Program-made: the position numbers and the translations under genes
Notes under the pieces: generated by a model
What the model was told of the DNA's origin: nothing
Databases searched by the model: none
What the model saw: the letters and a program-made list of their open reading frames with translations, nothing else
Shown here: piece by piece, positions 1 through 5,372 of the stretch
Numbering within the stretch: position 1 is the stretch's first letter
How the letters are laid out: the number at the start of each line of letters is the position of its first letter
Source of the DNA: JBGSLN01 sp041740675
Lineage (GTDB): Bacteria; Pseudomonadota; Gammaproteobacteria; JBGSLN01
NCBI GenBank assembly: GCA_041740675.1
Contig: JBGSLN010000039.1
Span: 1-5,372, forward strand
Reading direction: 5' to 3'
DNA length: 5,372 bases

Positions 1-56
1 GAATTTTGATAAATGCGTTGAAGTTCCTTTTCAGCACGCTCAATAACAGATAGCAT
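1..56 (-). CDS. 5' end of an unidentified minus-strand gene (partial)
   Basis: Reading the minus strand from an ATG at 56-54 gives 18 complete codons, MLSVIERAEKELQRIYQN, before the window ends. A Shine-Dalgarno-like AAAGG (complement of 66-70) lies 9 nt upstream of the ATG, and an AT-rich region with a possible -10 box lies further upstream. The peptide is rich in Glu, Lys and Arg and looks like the start of an amphipathic helix. Eighteen residues are too few to assign a family and I do not recognise it. It is divergent from the hydrolase gene at 220, so the two may share a control region. The start is supported by the spacing of the ribosome binding site only. Confidence 0.5.
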   Translation of the reverse strand, partial: MLSVIERAEKELQRIYQN

Positions 57-85
57 GGAAGACAACCTTTTAAATAATTTAAATC

Positions 86-158
86 AAAGTATAGACTTTT
101 AGGAGTGGATTATACATTTTATACACAATTTTTACAATTTCTTTTTACTTTACTCCTA
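86..158. promoter_or_regulatory. Divergent intergenic region with dyad symmetries and possible minus-strand promoter
   Basis: The 163-nt gap between the two divergent starts is very AT-rich. It contains a perfect 5-bp dyad, AAAGT (86-90) and ACTTT (95-99), separated by ATAG. It also contains a 7-bp inverted repeat, TAGGAGT (100-106) and ACTCCTA (152-158), 45 nt apart. On the minus strand TATACT (complement of 88-93) would be a good -10 box about 32 nt upstream of the partial gene's ATG, but the -35 region is poor. No convincing sigma-70 promoter for the plus-strand hydrolase was found, although TAAAAT occurs at 181-186. An operator role for the dyads is speculation. Confidence 0.25.
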
Positions 159-202
159 GATTCTATGAATTTTTTAAGACTAAAATCCATTTAAAATAAC
201 TA

Positions 203-220
203 ATGACCCAACCTAACTAA
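203..220 (+). other. Five-codon mini-ORF overlapping the hydrolase start (TAATG)
   Basis: ATG at 203 opens a frame reading MTQPN and stopping at TAA 218-220, whose last base is the first base of the hydrolase ATG at 220. This arrangement could allow re-initiation at a gene that lacks an evident Shine-Dalgarno sequence. The mini-ORF has no clear ribosome binding site of its own, so it may be chance in AT-rich DNA. Confidence 0.15.
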
Positions 221-948
221 TGAAAAAAATCAATAAACTTGTTTTTATCCCTGGGATGTTATCGAATCATATTTTATGGGAAAAAATTATACCTCGTTTC
301 GAGGCAGATTATATTTGCGAAGTTGTGGATGTTTCTTCACAAAATTCAGTGGAATCAATGGCAAATACGATTATCGAGCAACAACCAATACCCTTTCATT
401 GTGTAGGCTTTTCGCTAGGTGGCTGGATTACATTACAAATTGCTAAAACCAGACCCGAGTTATTAAAATCAATGACAATTGTGTGCTCTACTGGGGCTAC
501 TTTAAAAGCTGACACTCGTAAATCAATGAGTGACCTAATTGTGCAATTAAATCAGTCAAATTTCCAAAATCATATTACTCAGCTTTATTCTCGATGGGTT
601 TGTGAAAAAAATTTAACTAATAACCAGCTTAAGCAAACTATGTTTTCCATGATGCAAAACCATGGTGTTCAAAAAACTCTACGGCAATTAAATGCACTTT
701 TAAACTTTGATGGGCATATTACTAACCAAGAATTATCTAAAATAACAACTCCCACATTAATTATACAAGCGGATGAAGATTTACGGGTTGATCCTGATGA
801 AATAAAACAATTGGCTAATGCTCTACTAAATGCAAAACTAACTCTCATCTCAAATGCAGGACATTTCCTGCCTTTAGAAAATCCAGCTGCGCTAGCAACT
901 GTTTTACATGATTTTCTTTTAGGAGACGTGAAAAACAAGGATTCATGA
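220..948 (+). CDS. alpha/beta-fold hydrolase, 242 aa
   Basis: This is a single-domain serine hydrolase of the alpha/beta hydrolase fold, probably cytoplasmic since no signal peptide or membrane segment is visible. The N-terminal strand KLVFIPGML (residues 6-14) holds the usual oxyanion-hole turn. The nucleophile elbow GFSLGG (63-68) places the catalytic serine at 65. The acid is probably Asp187 in the QADED stretch, and the histidine is His215 in NAGHFLPLENP. The length is typical for the family, including BioH-like and other small esterases, and residues 100-165 would form the helical lid. The substrate cannot be told from sequence; BioH is possible but no biotin genes are nearby. The start is fixed by an in-frame stop at 214-216, and no clear ribosome binding site precedes it. 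It is followed by a terminator, so it appears to be transcribed alone. Confidence 0.85.
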   Translation: MKKINKLVFIPGMLSNHILWEKIIPRFEADYICEVVDVSSQNSVESMANTIIEQQPIPFHCVGFSLGGWITLQIAKTRPELLKSMTIVCSTGATLKADTRKSMSDLIVQLNQSNFQNHITQLYSRWVCEKNLTNNQLKQTMFSMMQNHGVQKTLRQLNALLNFDGHITNQELSKITTPTLIIQADEDLRVDPDEIKQLANALLNAKLTLISNAGHFLPLENPAALATVLHDFLLGDVKNKDS

Positions 949-976
949 GGGTTTTTGCTAACCCTCTATTGTTCTT
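947..976 (+). terminator. Probable rho-independent terminator after the hydrolase gene
   Basis: A 7-bp perfect stem GAGGGTT (947-953) pairs with AACCCTC (960-966) around a 6-nt loop, TTTGCT. It is followed by the T-rich run TATTGTTCTT (967-976). The left arm begins within the TGA stop codon (946-948), so the hairpin sits directly on the end of the gene. The T-tract is interrupted, so termination may be incomplete. On the opposite strand the downstream sequence is not T-rich directly after the stem, which supports the plus-strand orientation. Confidence 0.6.
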
Positions 977-1272
977 AACTTCCTGGTTAAATTAATTAAT
1001 TTTCCTGTTTACAAATTCATTTAGAAAGAGTAATTTTAGTCGCACTGTGACATAATTGAAGGCTCATGATTTTGGTATTTAAAATGGATGGACACTAGGT
1101 TACAAGATTGAAACTAATATTTATATTTTTACTTAACGCTGACTACTAATTAATCAAATAAAAATGAATGATGATAATGAAATAGTCTTTTATAAATAAA
1201 GTTAATTAAAACAATAAGTTAAATTAAAATATTTGTTTTGTTTCAATTAGGAATAACAGGGAGGATAGGATA
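949..1272 (+). promoter_or_regulatory. 324-nt gene-free AT-rich region upstream of the five-gene block
   Basis: No credible coding sequence is present on either strand. After the terminator comes a 14-nt perfect AT palindrome, AAATTAATTAATTT (989-1002), bracketed by direct copies of TTCCTG at 980-985 and 1002-1007. A weak sigma-70-like promoter candidate is TTGAAG (1056-1061), an 18-nt spacer and TAAAAT (1080-1085), which would give a leader of about 180 nt. Other AT-rich -10-like boxes lie closer to the gene, for example TATAAA at 1191-1196, but lack matching -35 boxes. Position argues that the operon promoter lies here; the exact site is not determined. Confidence 0.35.
1259..1264 (+). promoter_or_regulatory. 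Strong ribosome binding site of the coiled-coil protein gene
   Basis: GGGAGG lies 8 nt before the ATG at 1273, near-ideal spacing. It is the strongest Shine-Dalgarno sequence in the window and fixes the start of the first gene of the block. Confidence 0.75.
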
Positions 1273-1980
1273 ATGAATACTCAAATTGATATACACGATT
1301 TGGATACGCTAAATACCAATATTCTTAAAATTGCTGAATTCATTGCATTGTTTGAATCAGCAGAAGAAAAACTGAAAGAACGTGAAAATGCTTTAGAACA
1401 ACGCATTGTTAACAATGAACACCGTCTGAATGAGCAGTTAGTTAAAATTTCATCTGTTTTCTCAGAATTTCAAAGTGTGATGACTGAAGTGGGTGCTGCA
1501 CGTTGGCGTATCGTCGCAGAAAAAACATTGCAACAAAGTGAAGAACATTTAAAAAATATTCGCTATGCTACTGATGAATTTATTCGTTGCTCAGCGGAAA
1601 GTTATGAACGATTAAATAAAGCAACTGATTATACGGTGAAAGGGTTATCGAAAACTATTCATTCTTTTCGAATGGAGGATTTTCAGCGAGTAACAACAAT
1701 GTCTATTGAAACAGTGTCCAATGCATGTGTAATTTCTTTAGATAAAATTAAAAATGTTATTAGTTGGTTTCACTGGCGTAACATTGCTCTAGTTTTTTCA
1801 ATTACTATTGTAGTTACCATGATAACTGGTTTATATATAAATGATGAATGGCCTTGGCAATCTCATCAGAAAATGATGCAACAGAGACAGTTGGCTTTAG
1901 CAGTTGAAGCTGCCTGGCCACAATTATCTGTGCTTGATCAACAAGAAATTTTACATGTAGTTACTGAGAATATTGCTTAA
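1273..1980 (+). CDS. Unrecognised membrane-anchored coiled-coil protein, 235 aa
   Basis: I do not recognise this family. The first 165 or so residues are hydrophilic and helical. Residues 25-70 are rich in Glu, Lys, Leu and Gln with heptad-like spacing and probably form a coiled coil, and a second helical stretch covers about 80-130. One membrane segment is clear at about 170-188 (NIALVFSITIVVTMITGLYI). Basic residues before it (Lys158, Lys160, Arg169) and acidic residues after it (Asp191, Glu192) suggest the long N-terminal part is cytoplasmic and the last 45 residues are periplasmic. That tail has a WPW motif (193-195) followed by a Gln- and Ala-rich helix. No enzyme motif is visible. The gene has a strong ribosome binding site and is followed after 15 nt by sixA, so it probably heads the operon. 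The architecture would suit a scaffold, a sensor-like anchor or a mobilisation-type accessory protein, but none of these is shown by the sequence. Confidence 0.8.
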   Translation: MNTQIDIHDLDTLNTNILKIAEFIALFESAEEKLKERENALEQRIVNNEHRLNEQLVKISSVFSEFQSVMTEVGAARWRIVAEKTLQQSEEHLKNIRYATDEFIRCSAESYERLNKATDYTVKGLSKTIHSFRMEDFQRVTTMSIETVSNACVISLDKIKNVISWFHWRNIALVFSITIVVTMITGLYINDEWPWQSHQKMMQQRQLALAVEAAWPQLSVLDQQEILHVVTENIA

Positions 1981-1984
1981 GAGG
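1979..1984 (+). promoter_or_regulatory. Ribosome binding site for sixA, overlapping the upstream stop codon
   Basis: AAGAGG begins inside the TAA stop (1978-1980) of the preceding gene. It lies 5 nt from a TTG at 1990 and 11 nt from the in-frame ATG at 1996. The spacing is slightly short for the TTG and long for the ATG, so both starts remain possible. The overlap with the stop codon argues that the two genes share a transcript and may be translationally coupled. Confidence 0.55.
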
Positions 1985-1995
1985 TATGTTTGACG

Positions 1996-2493
1996 ATGAA
2001 AAAGTTGTGTTTATTCCGCCATGCTAAATCTACTTATGGAGCACTTGGAACAGAAGATCTAGATCGTCCTTTGCATGAAATAGGCATGTCCAATGTGTCT
2101 CTCATGGGTAATGTATTAACCAACAAGTATAAGTTCAAACCAGACTTAATAATGACGAGTCATGCTGTGCGAACAGTCCTCACTGCTGAATTACTATGTG
2201 AGCCTTTAGGTTATAAAAAAGAAAAAATTCGTGTTGAAAAAAGTTTGTATGAAGCTGGGGTTGAAGAGTTATTACAAGACATAAAGCTAGTTGATAGTAA
2301 AGTTAAAAACTTGTTAATTGTTGGACACAACCCAGGATTAACATTGTTAGCAAATTTTCTTGCAGATACACACGTGAATAACTTACCTACTTCTGGAATG
2401 TTTGCTATCGAGTTAGATTCGAAAAGTTGGGAAGATATCAGCACCGCTAACAATAAGGTGTTATTTTTTGATGAACCAAAAAACCATCAATAA
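1996..2493 (+). CDS. sixA: SixA-type phosphohistidine phosphatase, 165 aa
   Basis: This belongs to the histidine phosphatase (phosphoglycerate mutase-like) superfamily, SixA branch. E. coli SixA removes phosphate from phosphohistidine on phosphotransfer proteins such as ArcB and PTS-Ntr components. The RHAKS motif places the catalytic phospho-accepting His at 9, with Arg8 beside it. TSHAVRT (54-60) supplies Arg59, SLYEAG (83-88) supplies the acid Glu86, and VGHNPG (109-114) supplies the second His111. The D-x-x-R-P-L block (21-26) is also typical, and the length matches small SixA proteins. No signal peptide is present, so it should be cytoplasmic. I prefer ATG 1996, which places the first strand (KKLCLFRHA) at the N terminus as in relatives; TTG 1990 would add two residues. 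Its last 23 nt overlap nfeD in another frame. The true substrate here is unknown. Confidence 0.85.
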   Translation: MKKLCLFRHAKSTYGALGTEDLDRPLHEIGMSNVSLMGNVLTNKYKFKPDLIMTSHAVRTVLTAELLCEPLGYKKEKIRVEKSLYEAGVEELLQDIKLVDSKVKNLLIVGHNPGLTLLANFLADTHVNNLPTSGMFAIELDSKSWEDISTANNKVLFFDEPKNHQ

Positions 2494-3853
2494 AGCTCTG
2501 TTACATAAAAGAACTAAAAATTTCTTTTTTTATTTTATAATTGTATTGCTTTGCTGTGTTACACTAACAGTACAAGCAGAGACTCTGCAATCTGCAGTTT
2601 TGTTACAGATTAATGAAACCATAGGACCCGCAGTTGAAGATTATGTTGCAGCAGGATTAGCAACAGCCGCGGCACAAAATGCAGCAGTAGTCATTTTACA
2701 AATCGACACTCCAGGCGGGCTGGATAAATCGATGCGTGAAATAATCAAATCTATTTTAGCTTCACCGGTTCCTGTGGTTTCTTATGTTGCCCCTTCCGGT
2801 GCCCGAGCCGCAAGTGCTGGTACATTTATTTTATATGCCAGTCAAATAGCGGCTATGGCTCCCGGAACTAATTTAGGAGCGGCAACACCTGTACAATTAC
2901 TTGAAAATAATCTTCCTTCAAAAACTAACACTACATTCGCTGCATCTAATCAATCTTCCATGGATTTAAAAATGAGGAATGATGCAGTTGCTTATATTAA
3001 AAGCTTAGCTGAATTACGACATCGCAATAGCCAATGGGCTGAATTAGCCGTTACTTCAGCAGCAAGTCTGCCAGCAACAGAAGCTTTAAAATTAAATGTT
3101 ATCGATCTAATTGCCAATAATATTCCTGAGTTACTCAATGCTATTAATGGAAGAACTGTTTCCGTACGGGGGCAAGATTTTGTGTTGCATACACAAAATC
3201 TTCCAGTTGAAACCCTTAATCCAAACTGGCGTTCAAAATTTTTAGGTGTTATTACTGATCCTACGATAGCTTATATCCTATTGTTGATAGGTATTTATGG
3301 CTTATTGATCGAATTTGCTCATCCTGGTTTCGTACTGCCAGGAGTTACCGGTGTAATCGCTTTAATCTTAGCACTATTTGCCTTTCATATGCTGCCGATC
3401 AGCTATGCCGGTTTAAGTCTAATGCTGTTGGGCTTGATCTTCCTGATTGCGGAAGCATTTATGCCAAGTTTTGGAGTCTTAGGGCTTGGAGGAATTATTG
3501 CTTTTGTAGTTGGATCTGTATTTTTGATGAATACTGAAGTTAAAGCCTATCGCATTAATTGGAGTGTCATTATCACTATGACTATCCTCAATGCTATATT
3601 TTTCCTAGGAATCATCGCTACTGTTATTCGCGCACGACAACGAAAAATTGTGAGTGGCCGTGAAGCATTAATAGGTATGGAAGGTGAAGCATTAGAAGAT
3701 TTACAGCATGAAGGTTTGGTATTGGTTAACGGCGAACGTTGGCAAGCAATCAGTGAGATGCCAATCAAACAACATCACTCTATTCATGTTGTTGCAATAA
3801 AAGGGTTGAAGTTACAAGTTGAAGCGATTCACAAAAAGAGGTCCAGCTTATGA
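2471..3853 (+). CDS. nfeD: NfeD-family membrane serine protease (ClpP-like domain plus NfeD domain), 460 aa
   Basis: This is a full-length long-form NfeD (NfeD1b, 1510-N protease type). An N-terminal signal peptide has basic residues at 13-16, a hydrophobic core at about 18-34 and probable cleavage after VQA36. A ClpP/crotonase-fold protease domain spans about 40-225: TPGG (80-83), then GARAASAGT with the catalytic Ser115, AMAPGTNLGAA (128-138), and KMRNDAVAYIKSLA, where Lys167 aligns with the catalytic Lys138 of Pyrococcus PH1510. Four or five membrane helices follow at about 262-386, then the C-terminal soluble OB-like NfeD domain (about 395-456) with GLVLVNGERWQA. The protease domain should face the periplasm. 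Family members degrade or trim the partner stomatin, encoded here by the next gene with an ATGA overlap. ATG 2471 lies inside sixA behind a modest TAAGGTG (2454-2460); a TTG at 2468 is a less likely start. Confidence 0.92.
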   Translation: MNQKTINKALLHKRTKNFFFYFIIVLLCCVTLTVQAETLQSAVLLQINETIGPAVEDYVAAGLATAAAQNAAVVILQIDTPGGLDKSMREIIKSILASPVPVVSYVAPSGARAASAGTFILYASQIAAMAPGTNLGAATPVQLLENNLPSKTNTTFAASNQSSMDLKMRNDAVAYIKSLAELRHRNSQWAELAVTSAASLPATEALKLNVIDLIANNIPELLNAINGRTVSVRGQDFVLHTQNLPVETLNPNWRSKFLGVITDPTIAYILLLIGIYGLLIEFAHPGFVLPGVTGVIALILALFAFHMLPISYAGLSLMLLGLIFLIAEAFMPSFGVLGLGGIIAFVVGSVFLMNTEVKAYRINWSVIITMTILNAIFFLGIIATVIRARQRKIVSGREALIGMEGEALEDLQHEGLVLVNGERWQAISEMPIKQHHSIHVVAIKGLKLQVEAIHKKRSSL

Positions 3854-4602
3854 GTTTTTTACCATTCATTATTTTGATTATTATATTAGCTTTTTTATTC
3901 ACTTCAGTGAAAATTTTGCGGGAATATGAAAGAGCCGTTATTTTTACCTTAGGTCGGTTTTGGAAAGTTAAAGGTCCAGGGTTAATTATTTTAATACCTT
4001 TTGTTCAGCAAGCAGTTAAAGTAGAACTACGTACCATAGTGATGGATGTTCCAAGCCAAGACGTGATTTCTAAAGATAACGTTTCTGTGCGAGTCAATGC
4101 AGTTCTGTATTTTCGCGTCATTGAACCGCAAAAAGCAATTATTCAAGTTGAAAATTATTACGATGCAACCAGTCAATTAGCACAAACTACTTTACGCTCT
4201 GTATTAGGTCAACATGATTTAGATGATATGTTATCTGAACGTGATAAATTAAATCGTGACATTCAAAGTATTTTAGATGTACAAACCGATGCTTGGGGTA
4301 TCAAAGTTGCCAATGTTGAAATTAAGCATGTAGATTTAGATGAAAGTATGATTCGAGCCATTGCAAAACAAGCTGAAGCTGAACGCGAACGTAGGGCTAA
4401 AATAATCTATGCCGAGGGTGAATTGCAAGCTTCACAAAAACTGCTGGAAGCTTCTAGAGTATTAGCCGCACAACCGGAAGCGATGCAATTGCGTTATTTC
4501 CAAACATTAACTACCGTGTCACAAAACAATAAAGGTAGTACGATTATTTTCCCAATTCCTCCTGAATTATCTGATATCTTGCATAAATTAACCTATAAAT
4601 AA
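3850..4602 (+). CDS. Slipin / stomatin-like SPFH-domain membrane protein, 250 aa
   Basis: This is a prokaryotic slipin, a membrane-bound SPFH protein that oligomerises and organises membrane domains. A hydrophobic N-terminal anchor spans residues 2-19. The SPFH domain starts at EYERAVIFTLGRF (25-37) and includes GPGLIILIPF (42-51), the RTIVMDVPSQDVISKDNVSV region (61-80) and the YFRV strand (87-90). The stretch IKVANVEIKHVDL (151-163) ends the SPFH core. It is followed by the charged Ala/Glu/Arg coiled coil AKQAEAERERRAKIIYAEGE (172-191) and a C-terminal hydrophobic stretch STIIFPIP (230-237). The last matches in position the tail that PH1510 cleaves in Pyrococcus stomatin PH1511. The ATG overlaps the nfeD stop (ATGA), with AAGAGG (3836-3841) 8 nt upstream, so the two are co-translated and most likely work together. 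The gene is sometimes labelled qmcA or hflC-like, but the slipin-NfeD pairing fits better. Confidence 0.93.
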   Translation: MSFLPFIILIIILAFLFTSVKILREYERAVIFTLGRFWKVKGPGLIILIPFVQQAVKVELRTIVMDVPSQDVISKDNVSVRVNAVLYFRVIEPQKAIIQVENYYDATSQLAQTTLRSVLGQHDLDDMLSERDKLNRDIQSILDVQTDAWGIKVANVEIKHVDLDESMIRAIAKQAEAERERRAKIIYAEGELQASQKLLEASRVLAAQPEAMQLRYFQTLTTVSQNNKGSTIIFPIPPELSDILHKLTYK

Positions 4603-4604
4603 TC

Positions 4605-4952
4605 ATGGATAAAATAATAATTCATGCATTAAAAATTGAAACCGTCATCGGTTGTTTAGCTTGGGAACGTCAAGTTAAACAATCGGTTATTTTTGATTTG
4701 GAACTTGAACTTGATTCCAAATTAGCCGGGGATACTGATAATTTAGATAATACTTTGGATTATTCTCAAATAACACAAACGATTATTAAATTCGTAGAAA
4801 ACAGTCAATTCAAACTAATTGAAGCATTAGCGTCACAGACTGCACAATTAATTCTAGAAAAATTTAATATCTCTCATTTAAGATTAACTCTTACAAAACT
4901 TGCGGCTATTCCACATACAAAAGCAGTTTCTGTGAGTATTGTCAGGCCATGA
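4605..4952 (+). CDS. folB: Dihydroneopterin aldolase, 115 aa
   Basis: FolB converts 7,8-dihydroneopterin to 6-hydroxymethyl-7,8-dihydropterin plus glycolaldehyde in folate synthesis, acting in the cytoplasm as a homo-octamer. The N-terminal pattern IETVIGCLAWERQVKQ resembles E. coli FolB closely, with substrate-region Glu21 after the Trp. Tyr53 in LDYSQI, Glu73 in LIEALA (pterin-anchoring Glu) and Lys98 in LTLTK (catalytic lysine) are all present, and the length is normal. The usual KPGA loop after the lysine reads KLAAIP here, a small deviation near the active site. The ATG lies 2 nt after the slipin stop. No Shine-Dalgarno sequence is visible, so translation probably depends on coupling with the slipin gene. 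No other folate gene is in the window. Confidence 0.9.
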   Translation: MDKIIIHALKIETVIGCLAWERQVKQSVIFDLELELDSKLAGDTDNLDNTLDYSQITQTIIKFVENSQFKLIEALASQTAQLILEKFNISHLRLTLTKLAAIPHTKAVSVSIVRP

Positions 4953-4979
4953 ATTCATCTTACCTTGTCAAATAATTCC

Positions 4980-5004
4980 AACCAGACTCGTCATGGTTTC
5001 TCTA
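4980..5004. terminator. Weak stem-loop between convergent folB and adaptor genes
   Basis: AACCA (4980-4984) pairs with TGGTT (4994-4998), and GA (4985-4986) pairs with TC (4991-4992) around a CTCG loop, leaving A4993 bulged. A short T/C-rich tail, TTCTCT, follows on the plus strand. It lies between two convergent genes and overlaps the last codons of the adaptor, so it could serve as a modest terminator for folB. The stem is weak and no stronger hairpin is seen in the 38-nt gap. Confidence 0.25.
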
Positions 5005-5372
5005 TATCCACATTTGCCCCATCAAATAACCGTTGTTGACCTTCAATCACTATGGTGTCTCCAACAGCTATTCCCGACGTAATAAAAATGTTTTTATCAC
5101 TCCGTTCACCTAACTCAACAACTGTTTTCACTGCCTTATTATTTTTAACTACGTATACATAATTACCTTGTTCAGAATACACAATTGCAGTTTGCGGCAG
5201 TTCTATTAATTGTTTTGCTTGCCCCACAAATACTTTGGTAATCACAAAACTTCCTGGAATAAGCATGTTATCTTTATTCGGTAATCGAGCACGGATTTTC
5301 AACGTACGTGTATTAGGATCAATCAATGATTCCATAGCGATAACTTTTCCATTAAAAATTTGTTTGCCATAC
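4991..5372 (-). CDS. RND/HlyD-type efflux periplasmic adaptor, C-terminal part (partial)
   Basis: The minus strand carries 126 residues and a TGA stop of a membrane fusion protein; its 5' end lies beyond the right edge. The visible part starts YGKQIFNGKVIAMESLID, so the Met at 5335 is internal and not a start. Diagnostic is VIAMESLIDPNTRTLKIRAR followed by LPNKDNMLIPGSFVIT: the end of the beta-barrel domain of AcrA/MexA-like adaptors, where xDPxTRTxxVRA and LxPGMF are the family signatures. The remaining LIELPQTAIVYSEQGNYVYVV and VELGERSDKNIFITSGIAVGDTIVIEGQQRL segments form the membrane-proximal domain. Such adaptors link an inner-membrane RND pump to a TolC-type outer-membrane channel. No pump gene lies downstream: folB is convergent 38 nt away. 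A pump would have to be upstream of the adaptor, outside the window. The Gly-Ser in place of Gly-Met in the PGMF motif is a minor variation. Confidence 0.9.
   Translation of the reverse strand, partial: YGKQIFNGKVIAMESLIDPNTRTLKIRARLPNKDNMLIPGSFVITKVFVGQAKQLIELPQTAIVYSEQGNYVYVVKNNKAVKTVVELGERSDKNIFITSGIAVGDTIVIEGQQRLFDGANVDIEKP

Noticed and set aside
669..938. 89-codon minus-strand open frame inside the hydrolase gene
   Set aside because: It is antisense to a well-supported alpha/beta hydrolase, shows no recognisable domain and has no ribosome binding site evidence.
220..948. Naming the hydrolase bioH
   Set aside because: The fold, size and GFSLGG motif are compatible, but they are shared by many small hydrolases and no other biotin genes are in the window.
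1066..1098. Ten-codon frame MILVFKMDGH with GAAGG just upstream
   Set aside because: The GAAGG is only 3 nt from the ATG, and such a short frame is expected by chance in AT-rich intergenic DNA.
1164..1199. Eleven-codon frame MNDDNEIVFYK in the intergenic region
   Set aside because: It has no ribosome binding site and is too short to distinguish from chance.
1273..1980. Assigning the coiled-coil protein to a plasmid mobilisation (MobB/MbeB-like) or chemoreceptor-like family
   Set aside because: The helical N-terminal region and single membrane segment are only generic similarities, and no relaxase, transfer gene or signalling motif is present nearby.
2211..2453. 80-codon minus-strand open frame inside sixA
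   Set aside because: It is antisense to conserved SixA motifs, and its Ser/Asn-rich product looks like a reverse-complement shadow.
2468..2470. TTG at 2468 as the nfeD start
   Set aside because: The adjacent in-frame ATG at 2471 gives the same signal peptide and is the commoner start codon.
3547..3768. 73-codon minus-strand open frame inside nfeD
   Set aside because: It lies opposite the last membrane helix and NfeD domain and has no independent support.
5333..5335. ATG as the start of the minus-strand adaptor gene
   Set aside because: The reading frame stays open to the window edge and the upstream residues (YGKQIFNGKVIA) fit the adaptor family, so this Met is internal.

Overview
The window is AT-rich bacterial DNA, roughly 36-37% GC by eye. 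It is densely packed with ordinary chromosomal genes. The FolB, SixA and RND-adaptor proteins look gammaproteobacterial, and the base composition would suit a Legionella-like lineage. That placement is inference from gene content and composition only. I see no rRNA, tRNA, CRISPR array, insertion sequence or integrase.

Layout: (1) positions 1-56, minus strand, hold the first 18 codons of an unidentified gene that runs off the left edge. (2) Positions 57-219 are a divergent intergenic region with small dyad symmetries. (3) Positions 220-948 (+) encode a single alpha/beta hydrolase with an intact catalytic triad, and a hairpin terminator overlaps its stop codon. (4) Positions 949-1272 are a gene-free AT-rich region that probably holds the promoter of the next block. 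(5) Positions 1273-4952 (+) hold five closely packed genes that read as one transcription unit: an unrecognised membrane-anchored coiled-coil protein, a SixA-type histidine phosphatase, an NfeD-type membrane serine protease, a slipin (SPFH/stomatin) and dihydroneopterin aldolase FolB. Junctions are 15 nt, -23 nt, -4 nt (ATGA) and +2 nt. (6) Positions 4991-5372 (-) hold the C-terminal part of an RND/HlyD-type periplasmic adaptor, convergent with folB.

The clearest functional unit is the NfeD protease plus slipin pair. In archaea the NfeD homologue cleaves the hydrophobic C-terminal tail of its partner stomatin, and both the Ser/Lys dyad and a candidate hydrophobic tail are visible here. SixA and FolB look like operon passengers or regulatory neighbours; nothing in the sequence proves a link in function. 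The most poorly characterised gene is the coiled-coil membrane protein at the head of the operon.
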